A stretch of DNA of 48,849 nt, from the NCBI GenBank assembly GCA_013792075.1, contig VMSR01000063.1, forward strand, positions 1 through 48,849, written 5' to 3'. Made by a program: the position numbers and the translations under genes. The notes beneath the pieces are model-generated. The model was not told the DNA's origin, made no database searches, and saw only the letters and a list, made by a program, of their open reading frames with translations. Source of the DNA: Desulfobacula sp. (GTDB lineage Bacteria; Desulfobacterota; Desulfobacteria; Desulfobacterales; Desulfobacteraceae). The first letter of the stretch is position 1. The number at the start of each line of letters is the position of its first letter. Shown here piece by piece: positions 16,405 to 24,926 of the stretch.

Positions 16405-18054
16405 ATGTCTGACCAAATCAAACCGGATGAACTAATAAATAAGATTGACTATAGCCCGGGAAGCGGCAATTGGATGGATACGACCCCATCGGTCCAGATT
16501 CAACCCGGGATGTACTGCTATGCGGCAAAGGCGGAAAGCGTCGAAACCCTGGGCCTTCCCAATGCAAGACCCTGGAATCCCCTGGATGAGGACTGGCATC
16601 TGCCGGAAAACTGGCAGGAAATCATTTTCAATGGGATTAAAGAACGCCTGGAACGTTTCAGGACTTTTAAAATCTTCATGGATGTGTGTGTCAGATGCGG
16701 CGCCTGCGCTGATAAATGCCATTTTTTCCTGGGCACCGGCGACCCCAAAAACATGCCGGTTTTAAGGGCTGAACTCTTACGCTCTGTTTACAGGAATGAT
16801 TTTACCACCGCCGGCAAAATTCTTGCCAAAATTCCAGGGGGCAGCCGCCTGGCAGGGGCAAGACCCATGACCCTGGATGTTCTCAAGGAATGGTGGTATT
16901 ATTTTTTCCAGTGCACGGAATGCCGCCGTTGTTCGGTCTTCTGTCCCTACGGCATTGATACGGCGGAAATCACCATCATGGCCAGGGAAATTTTCAACCT
17001 GATCGGGTTGAACATCGACTGGATCGCCACGCCTGTTTCAAATTGTTTTAAAACCGGAAACCATCTGGGTATCCAACCCCATGCCTTTAAGGACATGCTG
17101 GATTTCTTTGTGGAAGACCTTGAAGAGATCACCGGGGTCAACTGCGCCCCCCAATATCAGAAAAAAGGGGCGGACATTCTGTTCATCACGCCGTCCGGGG
17201 ATGTGTTTGCCGATCCCGGAACCTATACCTGCCAGGGCTATCTTATCCTGTTCAAGTATCTGAAAGAAAAATACGGCCTGGACGTCACCTGGAGCACCTA
17301 TGCCTCCGAGGGGGGTAACTTTGGTTTCTTCACCTCCCATGAAACCATGAAACGCCTCAATGCAAAGATGTATGCAGAAGCCAAACGCCTGGGCGTAAAA
17401 TGGATTTTGGGTGGTGAGTGCGGTCATATGTGGCGGGTGATTCACCAGTACATGGACACCATGAACGGCCCTGCCGATTTCCTCGAAGTGCCCATGAATC
17501 CCATCACAGGAACGATTTTTGAAAATGCCAGGTCCACCAAGATGGTTCATATCACCGAGTTCACAGCCGATTTGATCAAACACGGGAAACTAGAACTGGA
17601 CAAGGGCCGCAATGGAAACCGCATCATGACCTTCCATGATTCCTGTAATACCTCCAGGGGTATGGGCCTTTTGGACGAACCCCGGTATGTGATCCAGAAC
17701 GTATGTGATAATTTTTTTGAAATGCCCCCCAACACCATCCGGGAACAAACGTTTTGCTGCGGATCCGGATCAGGCCTCAATGCCGGTGAAAACATGGAAT
17801 TGAGAATGGCCGGTGCCTTGCCAAGGGCCAATGCCGTCAAATATGTCCATGAAAAATTCGGCGTTAACACCCTGGGAACCATCTGTGCCATTGACAGGGC
17901 AGCCCTTTCCACCCTGTGCGAATACTGGGTGCCGGAAGTTGAAGTTTACGGAATCCATGAACTGGTGGGAAATGCCTTGATTCTACCGGGTGAAAAAAAT
18001 AGAACCCAAGACCTGAGAATGGAACCATTGCCGGGTTGCGAGGAGGATGAATAA
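16405..18054 (+). CDS. dsrK: DsrK, HdrD-like iron-sulfur catalytic subunit
   Basis: A 549-aa cytoplasmic subunit related to heterodisulfide reductase HdrD, proposed to act on DsrC. Two ferredoxin-type [4Fe-4S] motifs are complete: Cys95/98/101/105 (CVRCGACADKC) and Cys170/173/176/180 (CTECRRCSVFC). The C-terminal CCG-type noncubane cluster region is present, with GGECGHMW, HDSCN and TFCCGSGSGLN. It has no membrane helices. Length is normal. Its TAA stop shares a base with the ATG of dsrJ (TAATG), indicating translational coupling. Confidence 0.96.
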   Translation: MSDQIKPDELINKIDYSPGSGNWMDTTPSVQIQPGMYCYAAKAESVETLGLPNARPWNPLDEDWHLPENWQEIIFNGIKERLERFRTFKIFMDVCVRCGACADKCHFFLGTGDPKNMPVLRAELLRSVYRNDFTTAGKILAKIPGGSRLAGARPMTLDVLKEWWYYFFQCTECRRCSVFCPYGIDTAEITIMAREIFNLIGLNIDWIATPVSNCFKTGNHLGIQPHAFKDMLDFFVEDLEEITGVNCAPQYQKKGADILFITPSGDVFADPGTYTCQGYLILFKYLKEKYGLDVTWSTYASEGGNFGFFTSHETMKRLNAKMYAEAKRLGVKWILGGECGHMWRVIHQYMDTMNGPADFLEVPMNPITGTIFENARSTKMVHITEFTADLIKHGKLELDKGRNGNRIMTFHDSCNTSRGMGLLDEPRYVIQNVCDNFFEMPPNTIREQTFCCGSGSGLNAGENMELRMAGALPRANAVKYVHEKFGVNTLGTICAIDRAALSTLCEYWVPEVEVYGIHELVGNALILPGEKNRTQDLRMEPLPGCEEDE

Positions 18055-18449
18055 TGAATAAAAATTTAATTATCGCAGGACTTGCGGTTTTTGTCATTGC
18101 CGTACTCTCCCCCTTTTGGTTCAACCTGGTGACCGTCACCCAGGCCGCACCGAAACCGGAGCTTCTGGGCAAGGCCAAGACCGAGAAAAAATGCGTGCTG
18201 GACAAATATGACATGAGAGCCAACCACATGTCCCTGTTGGATGAATGGAGAGTTTCCGTTGTCAGGGATGCAGACCGGATGTATACGGCTGCCAATGGTC
18301 ATTCTTTTAATATGAGCCTTTCCACAGGGGAAAATTCCTGTCTGGGCTGCCATGAAGACAAGGAAAAATTTTGTGACAGCTGTCATACCTATGCATCGGT
18401 AAGTCCCTATTGCTGGGAGTGTCACACAAACCCCAAGGAGATTCAATGA
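18054..18449 (+). CDS. dsrJ: DsrJ, triheme cytochrome c subunit
   Basis: A 131-aa periplasmic cytochrome held by an uncleaved N-terminal helix (about residues 4-28). Three heme-binding CXXCH motifs are visible at 96-100 (CLGCH), 107-111 (CDSCH) and 120-124 (CWECH), as in characterised DsrJ, where one heme has an unusual Cys ligand. A candidate for that ligand is Cys47, the only non-motif Cys. It overlaps dsrK by one base and dsrO by four. Confidence 0.96.
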   Translation: MNKNLIIAGLAVFVIAVLSPFWFNLVTVTQAAPKPELLGKAKTEKKCVLDKYDMRANHMSLLDEWRVSVVRDADRMYTAANGHSFNMSLSTGENSCLGCHEDKEKFCDSCHTYASVSPYCWECHTNPKEIQ

Positions 18450-19270
18450 TGAAAAAGAGCAGAAGAAGCTTTCTTAAAGTAGCAGGTATTGCTGCCATTG
18501 GATTGGGTGCTGCTCCGGCAATGACCTTTGCTGCATCTGATTCCCATGGCGCGGCCCAGGCCGTGAAAGGCAAGAACCAAGAAGCCCTTTCCGCCCACCG
18601 CTGGGGCATGGTAATTGATACGAGCAAACTCAATGAAGAAGTTGCTAAAAACATAACAGAAGCCTGTCATCGCAACCATAACGTGCCGGATTTTAACCAC
18701 GAAGTGGATGAAGAAAAATATCCCAATACCCGGCCCACAAACCCGAAACAGGAAATCAAATGGATATGGGAAGAACATTTTAATTATGCTTTCCCGGACA
18801 TGGAAGACGAATTTCTGGTGGAAAAATTCAAACACCTTGGTTTTCCGGTTACCTGCAACCATTGCAAAAATGCCCCCTGTGTCCAGGCATGTCCGACCCA
18901 GGCGACCTTTAAACGGGAAGACGGCATCGTGCTCATGGATTTTCACCGGTGTATCGGCTGCAGATTCTGCATGGCCGCCTGTCCCTATGGCGCCAGAAGT
19001 TTCAATTTCAGGGATCCAAGACCCTTTATTGCGGAAACCGTCCCTGAGTTTCCCACCCGGTCAAAGGGCGTGGTTGAAAAATGCAATCTCTGTGCGGAGC
19101 GCCTTGCCAAAGGTCAGATGCCCCATTGTGTGGAGGCTAGCGAAGGCGCCATTGTCGTGGGCGATCTTGAAGACCCTGAATCTGAGGTTCGGGTTCTTCT
19201 CAATGAAAACTATTCAATCAGACGTAAACAGTCCCTGGGCACAGAGCCCTCTGTTTACTATGTCGTTTAA
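18446..19270 (+). CDS. dsrO: DsrO, Tat-exported ferredoxin-like subunit
   Basis: A 274-aa periplasmic iron-sulfur protein. It begins with a twin-arginine signal (SRRSFLKVAG, residues 5-14, then a hydrophobic stretch to Ala30). Cys groups are at 137/140/145/149, 169/172/175/179 and 213/216/228. The last group would be completed at 232, which is Ser (CVEAS), so one cluster may be [3Fe-4S] or differently ligated. Two adjacent ATG codons (18446, 18449) follow AAGGAG; the first overlaps the dsrJ stop. It is expected to pass electrons between DsrJ and DsrP. An upstream in-frame start at 18410 would spoil the Tat signal and is rejected. Confidence 0.95.
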   Translation: MMKKSRRSFLKVAGIAAIGLGAAPAMTFAASDSHGAAQAVKGKNQEALSAHRWGMVIDTSKLNEEVAKNITEACHRNHNVPDFNHEVDEEKYPNTRPTNPKQEIKWIWEEHFNYAFPDMEDEFLVEKFKHLGFPVTCNHCKNAPCVQACPTQATFKREDGIVLMDFHRCIGCRFCMAACPYGARSFNFRDPRPFIAETVPEFPTRSKGVVEKCNLCAERLAKGQMPHCVEASEGAIVVGDLEDPESEVRVLLNENYSIRRKQSLGTEPSVYYVV

Positions 19271-19281
19271 GAGAGGGCAGT

Positions 19282-20439
19282 ATGCTTGAGATAGCTATTA
19301 AAGGAAGTAGAAATTATTGGTTATGGATAGTCCTTCTGCTCGCTGTCATGGGAGCGGGAGCGATCACTTACATCGACCAGTTCACCAACGGCCTGATGAC
19401 CACCGGCATGAGCCGGGACGTGTCCTGGGGGTTTTACATTGCCAACTTTACCTTTCTTGTGGGGGTTGCCGCAGGAGGGGTTATGGTGGTGATTCCCTAT
19501 TACCTCCACGACTATGAAAAATTCCACAGGATCACGATTCTGGGAGAATTTCTGGCCGTTGCCGCTCTGGTCATGTGCCTGCTTTTCATAATTGTCGACC
19601 TGGGCCAGCCCACAAGGATGCTCAATGTATTGCTCTACCCCAGCCCCAAATCCATGCTGTTCTATGATATGCTGGTTCTCAACGGCTATCTGTTTTTGAA
19701 CATAATCATTGGATGGAAGGTGCTGGAAGCCGAAAGAAATCAGGTGGAACCCCCCATGTGGACAAAGCCTTTGATTTATTTGTCCATCCCCTTTGCCATC
19801 GGCATCCATACGGTAACCGCCTATCTGTATTGCGGTCTGCCCGGTCGCGGCTACTGGCTCACAGCAGTATTGGCCCCCAGGTTCCTGGCCTCTGCCTTTG
19901 CTGCGGGTCCTGCCTTTTTGATTATCCTGTGTTATATCATCAGAAAATTCACCAAATTTGATCCGGGCTGGGACGCCATGCAGACCCTTGCAAAAATTGT
20001 CTGCTGGGCCATCATTGCCAATCTGTTCTTTTTTGTCTGTGAATGTTTTGTGGTATTTTATTCAGGTATTCCCAGCCACATGGCACATCTCCAATACCTG
20101 CTGTTCGGATACCACGGATACCATGCCCTGGTGCCCTGGATGTGGTCCGGGTTTATTCTCATGACTTTGGGAGCCATCTTCTTGATCATCCCCAAATTGA
20201 GAAACAATAAAACCCTGCTGCCGATCACCTGTGCCATGATTTTTATTGGCGCCTGGATTGACAAGGGCCTGGGCATGATTTCCGGCGGGTTTGTTCCCTC
20301 CCCCCTGCACCACGTGACAGAGTATGCACCAACGGGCAAAGAAATCATGATCACCCTGGCCGTCTATGCCACAGGCTTTCTGGTTCTGACCATTTTGTAC
20401 AAGCTTGCGACAACGATTAAAGAAGAGGTTCGCGGCTAG
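19282..20439 (+). CDS. dsrP: DsrP, NrfD-like quinone-interacting membrane subunit
   Basis: A 385-aa integral membrane protein of the NrfD/PsrC family with about ten helices, starting with NYWLWIVLLLAVMGAGAI. It is the last dsrMKJOP gene and likely a second quinone site paired with DsrO on the periplasmic face. Family-like features include DQFTNGLMTTGMSRDVSWGF near the N-terminus and a conserved HHVTEYAPTGKE near residue 345. dsrO ends 11 bases before it, with GAGAGGG as the ribosome site. A terminator follows, closing the operon. Confidence 0.95.
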   Translation: MLEIAIKGSRNYWLWIVLLLAVMGAGAITYIDQFTNGLMTTGMSRDVSWGFYIANFTFLVGVAAGGVMVVIPYYLHDYEKFHRITILGEFLAVAALVMCLLFIIVDLGQPTRMLNVLLYPSPKSMLFYDMLVLNGYLFLNIIIGWKVLEAERNQVEPPMWTKPLIYLSIPFAIGIHTVTAYLYCGLPGRGYWLTAVLAPRFLASAFAAGPAFLIILCYIIRKFTKFDPGWDAMQTLAKIVCWAIIANLFFFVCECFVVFYSGIPSHMAHLQYLLFGYHGYHALVPWMWSGFILMTLGAIFLIIPKLRNNKTLLPITCAMIFIGAWIDKGLGMISGGFVPSPLHHVTEYAPTGKEIMITLAVYATGFLVLTILYKLATTIKEEVRG

Positions 20440-20480
20440 TCCTTTATTTAAATGGAATAGGTCACACCTTTTTGCACACG

Positions 20481-20516
20481 ACAGGGGAGCTTAACAAGAG
20501 CTCCCCTGTTCTTTTT
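20481..20516 (+). terminator. Terminator of the dsrMKJOP operon
   Basis: ACAGGGGAGCT (20481-20491) pairs with AGCTCCCCTGT (20499-20509) around a 7-nt loop, followed by TCTTTTT. Confidence 0.9.
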
Positions 20517-20562
20517 CCAGGAACCTTAAACCCTTTTACACTCAAACGGATATGATACAAAA

Positions 20563-22239
20563 ATGAAGGAGACCCTCCCCCCCCATTTTGAATCCGCCAT
20601 TTTCCCAGGCAATCCGGATCCTTTTTTTGAAGAAAAAAAAAATGGGTTTCTCGCAGCCCTATACGACCGGAATCCTTTTATGGCGGAATCCATTTATGAA
20701 CGTATCCTTAAAAGGGCCGAACAAAAATCAGAAAACCTAAATGAAACTGAGGAAAAATATCTGCGCCAGATTCAGGTTGCGTTCAAGCGGTTATCTTCCT
20801 TTCTTTTTGACGGGAATTCCAGGGGCCTCCAGGAAAAATTTCGCAAACTGCAATCTTTGATCAGAAAAAATGTCCGGACCCAGTCTGCATCCCCCCTTCG
20901 TGTGGACTACAACACCTGGAAAAAACGTGTGGACCTGGAGGCCTGGCAAGAGAAAATTGTCTTTGCCACGGCCATGACCTTCCAGATGAGTTCCGGGTGC
21001 AGCAATTATTGCAGACGGTGTAATGAATGGGCATTGCCGAAAATCAGATCCCATTTTTCCCAAGATGCCCTGGAAAAGATTTTAGAAAAACTAGGCGCCG
21101 CAGAAAACACCGACCTCTCTTTATACGGGGCATCCGATCCCCTGGACTGGGAGGATTCCTGTGTAGATCTGGCAGATATTTTATCGGGGCAGACCCTTCC
21201 TCTAAACTTTAGTTTGCTCACCAAGATCCCAAAGGGAAAAGAAGGTCTTGCAAAGGCCCTTTGGCAAATGGATATCCCCCTTTCCGTGAGCCTGACCGAC
21301 CGGAACCGCTCCCGGATTGAGGCCCTGGAAAACCAGATGAACAGATCGGTTACCAAACAACATGCCTCAAAGGACCTGCTGATCCCGGCAGGGCTGGATG
21401 AAGATTTTATCTCTGTCAAGCCTTCCATAACCGATGGATATGGCACGGAAATAACCCCTGAGGGAGTTAGCATCATCATTCCCACTTTTACCAGTGCCCT
21501 CCATCCCTTTGGCCATAAAAAACTGCCTGTCACCCGAAAAACCGCTTTTTTCCCGGTGAAACGCCTGGGTCGCCGAGCCCTGCTGGTAGACTATTTCAAG
21601 CCCCTTGAGGTCCTGGGGAAATCCATGACCCCCTTTTATCTGTCACAGCTTTTGGATGTTCAGGTGGAAACCCTTCTGCTGGATAATGGTTCCGACGCAT
21701 TAACCCCTCCGGGGATGAGAAGCCTGAAAGAGTATTTTTCCATCTTTGAGGATATCCCCAGGCGCCAGCGGCAAAAAATGACCCGGTCGGTTATGGCACG
21801 GCTGAAAAAAGATGTTTTGCCCTTGGGCGGTTATAAGGCGCTGTCCCTTGAAGAAAAACAAGTGTATCGGGAAAAACTGACGGCCCATTTGGAATTCTGC
21901 GATAAAAGTCTGGTGACGGAATCCAGGCGATGCGCCCTCTCCTTTTTTTTGTCAGCCATTTTTTCCTTTGCCGCACGCCAGCCGGTCAAAGGCCGTATCA
22001 TTTCCTTTCTCAATCGCGCTGAAACCCTGTCTCTGGAAAAAAAATATGGCCCTGCAGCGGCCCGGGAAAATGGTGTTTCTCTTTTTTCACTTCCCAAGAT
22101 CCCTGTCTGGGAAATTTTCAGGTTTTACGCAAATTCCCTGGTCAATGGCCGCCAAAAAGAAACCGTTGAAACTTTTATCAGGTCCTGTCCATCGGAATAT
22201 GACCCGCTAAAAGACCGGTTTGTTAAGACTATCCGTTGA
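20563..22239 (+). CDS. Orphan radical SAM-like protein
   Basis: A 558-aa soluble protein with a canonical radical SAM [4Fe-4S] motif CX3CX2C at Cys146, Cys150 and Cys153 (SSGCSNYCRRCNEW), so it probably cleaves S-adenosylmethionine reductively. After the motif a TIM-barrel-like stretch is visible (DLSLYGASDPLDWE, FSLLTKIPKG, PLSVSLTDRNRSRIEALE). The N-terminal 140 residues and C-terminal 200 residues (helical, basic) are not recognised. No SPASM-type Cys cluster is seen. Substrate and pathway are unknown. It is alone on the plus strand, starts 46 bases after the dsr terminator, and its last 11 bases overlap the convergent oppF. Confidence 0.6.
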   Translation: MKETLPPHFESAIFPGNPDPFFEEKKNGFLAALYDRNPFMAESIYERILKRAEQKSENLNETEEKYLRQIQVAFKRLSSFLFDGNSRGLQEKFRKLQSLIRKNVRTQSASPLRVDYNTWKKRVDLEAWQEKIVFATAMTFQMSSGCSNYCRRCNEWALPKIRSHFSQDALEKILEKLGAAENTDLSLYGASDPLDWEDSCVDLADILSGQTLPLNFSLLTKIPKGKEGLAKALWQMDIPLSVSLTDRNRSRIEALENQMNRSVTKQHASKDLLIPAGLDEDFISVKPSITDGYGTEITPEGVSIIIPTFTSALHPFGHKKLPVTRKTAFFPVKRLGRRALLVDYFKPLEVLGKSMTPFYLSQLLDVQVETLLLDNGSDALTPPGMRSLKEYFSIFEDIPRRQRQKMTRSVMARLKKDVLPLGGYKALSLEEKQVYREKLTAHLEFCDKSLVTESRRCALSFFLSAIFSFAARQPVKGRIISFLNRAETLSLEKKYGPAAARENGVSLFSLPKIPVWEIFRFYANSLVNGRQKETVETFIRSCPSEYDPLKDRFVKTIR

Positions 22240-23047
22240 AATCAAATCCGGGTTGGACCTGGATCAGTCTTTTGGTATAGGGGTGCTCGGGATGCTGGAT
22301 AATATTATTGGCGGTGTTCACCTCAACAATATGCCCTTCATGGATGACGGCAATGCGGTCACACAAATAGTTGGCCGCAGCCAGATTATGGGTGATAAAC
22401 AAAAATGCCATGTCAAATCGTTTTCGGATCTGGGTCAGCAGTTGAAACAATTGGATGGCAATGGTGGCATCCAGCATGGAAGTGGGTTCGTCTGCAACGA
22501 TAAAGTCAGGATCCAGCACAATGGCCCTGGCAATGGCCACCCGCTGGCGCTGGCCTCCGGACAGCTGGTGGGGATACCGGTCATAAAAATCATCTGCCGG
22601 TGACAATCCAACAATCTCAAGGGTGTGCAGCACCTTTTCCCTTCTTGTGGCGGCATTGCCTAAGCCGTTCACCACCAGAGGCTCTAAAATTGTCTCTGCA
22701 ATGGACAAATGGGGGTTCAACGACTGATAGGGGTCCTGAAAAATCATCTGCACCTTTGAACGATACGTTTTCAGGCCAATCCCCTTCAATTTGTTTATGG
22801 GCTCACCATTTAAGCAGATACTGCCGGAGGTGGGTTCTTCCAGCCGGACCAGAAGCCTTCCGCAGGTGGTCTTGCCGCTGCCGCTCTGTCCGACCAGTCC
22901 GAATATCTCACCCTTTTCAATGGAAAAATCAATGCTGTTCAATGCCAATACCTTGTTCTGGCATTTGGAAAAAAACCGCTTCCGGGGAGAATATTCTTTT
23001 GTCACGCCCTTCATTTCAATTAAAGGATATTTTTTCAGATTACTCAT
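22229..23047 (-). CDS. Peptide/nickel-type ABC importer ATPase (OppF/DppF-like)
   Basis: A 272-aa ATP-binding subunit. Walker A is GLVGQSGSGKTTCGR, the Q-loop is in MIFQDPYQSLNP, the signature is LSGGQRQRVAIARAI and Walker B is FIVADEPTSMLD. The short C-terminal extension (HPYTKRLIQVQPG) is typical of the OppF subfamily. ATG 23047 has AGGAA upstream and overlaps the end of oppD by 8 bases; an in-frame start 27 bases further up is less likely. It is the last gene of the operon. It has no obvious defect. Confidence 0.93.
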   Translation of the reverse strand: MSNLKKYPLIEMKGVTKEYSPRKRFFSKCQNKVLALNSIDFSIEKGEIFGLVGQSGSGKTTCGRLLVRLEEPTSGSICLNGEPINKLKGIGLKTYRSKVQMIFQDPYQSLNPHLSIAETILEPLVVNGLGNAATRREKVLHTLEIVGLSPADDFYDRYPHQLSGGQRQRVAIARAIVLDPDFIVADEPTSMLDATIAIQLFQLLTQIRKRFDMAFLFITHNLAAANYLCDRIAVIHEGHIVEVNTANNIIQHPEHPYTKRLIQVQPGFDFNG

Positions 23048-24017
23048 GGGAATTCCTGATAATGGTTTCATCACAACAAAGGGCTTTGTGGCTTCCGGAT
23101 ATGTCTATCCATTGGGGGACCTCCGCCTTACAGGCACTGGAACAGGTCTTGCAGTTGACAGCAAACCTGCAGCAACCGCTTTCAAGGGTCAAGTCAGGCG
23201 TTTCCCGCATATCCGGTATAACAACGGTCAATTCATTGTCAAGGCTCAGGTAGGACCCAAGGAGAGCCTTTGTATAGGGGTGCCGGGGATTACGGAACAC
23301 CTCTTCACGGGTTCCCGTCTCCACGATTTGTCCCCCATACATTACACAGATATCCTTGCACACAGATGCAACCACGGCAATATCATGGGAAATAAAAATC
23401 AAACCCGTATTCATGGCCTTTTGAATGGCCTTAATCTCTTTGAGTATCTGATCCTGGACAATGACATCCAAAGCGGTGGTCGGTTCATCTGCAATAATGA
23501 GCTTTGGGTTGCAGGCCAGGGCCATGGCAATGATCACCCGCTGTTTCATGCCACCGCTGTATTCGTGGGGAAAATCCTTCATCCGGACCCGGGGAATTTC
23601 AACCAAATCAAAGAGTTCATTGATCCGTTTGTCCAAATCGGCCGGCGAAATATCCGGCGTATGGGTCACAATGGCTTCAATTACCTGTTCGTCAACCCGC
23701 ATCACAGGATTCAGGGCATTCATAGCGGCCTGAAAAATCATGGCAATCTCCTTGCCCCGGACCCTTCGCCATTGATCTTCATTCAATTGGATTAAATCTT
23801 GATTCTGAAACCCGATACTGCCGCCTAAAATATGGGCATTGCCAGGCAAAAGCCCCATCAGGGTCATGCCAATGGTGGTTTTCCCGCAACCGGATTCTCC
23901 CACAAAGCCCAAGGGCCGGCCTCTTTCAAGCTCAAAGGAAATATTATCCACTGCCTTGAGCATTCCCGCCTTTGTCTGGTAACCGATGCTCAGATTTTTT
24001 ATGGAAAGTAATGCCAT
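23040..24017 (-). CDS. Peptide/nickel-type ABC importer ATPase (OppD/DppD-like)
   Basis: A 325-aa ATP-binding subunit with Walker A GFVGESGCGKTTIG, Q-loop MIFQAAMNALNP, signature YSGGMKQRVIIAMAL and Walker B LIIADEPTTALD. The C-terminal region has the OppD/DppD Cys pattern (GCCRFAVNCKTCSSAC), which in this family can hold a [4Fe-4S] cluster. It pairs with the downstream OppF-like ATPase and starts 4 bases after oppC. Confidence 0.94.
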   Translation of the reverse strand: MALLSIKNLSIGYQTKAGMLKAVDNISFELERGRPLGFVGESGCGKTTIGMTLMGLLPGNAHILGGSIGFQNQDLIQLNEDQWRRVRGKEIAMIFQAAMNALNPVMRVDEQVIEAIVTHTPDISPADLDKRINELFDLVEIPRVRMKDFPHEYSGGMKQRVIIAMALACNPKLIIADEPTTALDVIVQDQILKEIKAIQKAMNTGLIFISHDIAVVASVCKDICVMYGGQIVETGTREEVFRNPRHPYTKALLGSYLSLDNELTVVIPDMRETPDLTLESGCCRFAVNCKTCSSACKAEVPQWIDISGSHKALCCDETIIRNSHE

Positions 24018-24021
24018 GGCT

Positions 24022-24915
24022 CTAGGATTGCCCCTCCTTTCTCAGACGGGGATCCAGGACCTCGTCCATGGCCCTGCCCAGCATATAAAACGACAGCGTC
24101 AGCAGGGAGATACTGACCCCGGGCGGAATCAGCCAATAGGGCGCCTGAAACATATGACCTGATTTCCATACCCATTGGAGCATCATCCCCCAACTGACCT
24201 GGGAAGGGTCCCCAAACCCCAAAAATGACAGGGCGGCTTCCACAAGGATGGCCGAGGTGACCCGGAAGGTCATATAGAGGAATGCCAGGGGCAGCACGTT
24301 GGGCATGATGTGCCTGAAAATAATCCGCAGGTGGGAAGCCCCTGCCACCCGGGATGCTTCAATAAACGGACGGTGTTTCAATGAAAGGGTCTGGGATCTG
24401 ATCACCCGGGAGACAGCAGGCCAGCGCATAATGGCAATGATGAACACAATGATCCATATATTGAATTGACCGAACAGGGATGACAGAATCAACAGGATGA
24501 CCAGAGAGGGCATGACCATGATGATGTCGGCCATCCGCATGAGAATGGTATCCACCATTCCGCCGGCATATCCGGAAACCATACCGATCACTGTCCCGAT
24601 TACAATACTGAAAAAGGCGCTGGACAAGCCCACGATAAAAGCAACCTTTGCCCCTTCCAGAAGCTGGGCAAACAGATCCCGTCCCACATTGTCCGTTCCC
24701 AACAGGTGGGTAAGACTCGGACCTGTTGATATCTTTATATCGGGATCAATACCGGTCATGGGGTCATACATGGGGTTTATGTGGGGAACAAAGAAACTGG
24801 CAAGGGCCATGAGCATGAACACGACCAAAATGACCACACCCATTTTACCCAGGGGATTTTGAATAAAAATTTTCCACCCTTTTAGAAATCGTTGAATATA
24901 ATGATTTTTCAGCAT
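24022..24915 (-). CDS. Peptide/nickel-type ABC permease (OppC/DppC-like)
   Basis: A 297-aa inner-membrane permease of the OppC type. An N-terminal helix (GVVILVVFMLMALASFFV) and a periplasmic segment (GTDNVGRDLFAQLLEGAK) match the family, followed by five helices. The coupling loop is EASRVAGASHLRIIFRHIMPN, the EAA-type motif contacting the ATPases. It ends with the typical DPRLRKEGQS. Spacing of 11 bases from oppB as read and 4 bases to oppD indicates one transcript. Confidence 0.94.
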   Translation of the reverse strand: MLKNHYIQRFLKGWKIFIQNPLGKMGVVILVVFMLMALASFFVPHINPMYDPMTGIDPDIKISTGPSLTHLLGTDNVGRDLFAQLLEGAKVAFIVGLSSAFFSIVIGTVIGMVSGYAGGMVDTILMRMADIIMVMPSLVILLILSSLFGQFNIWIIVFIIAIMRWPAVSRVIRSQTLSLKHRPFIEASRVAGASHLRIIFRHIMPNVLPLAFLYMTFRVTSAILVEAALSFLGFGDPSQVSWGMMLQWVWKSGHMFQAPYWLIPPGVSISLLTLSFYMLGRAMDEVLDPRLRKEGQS

Positions 24916-24926
24916 AATTACACCTT

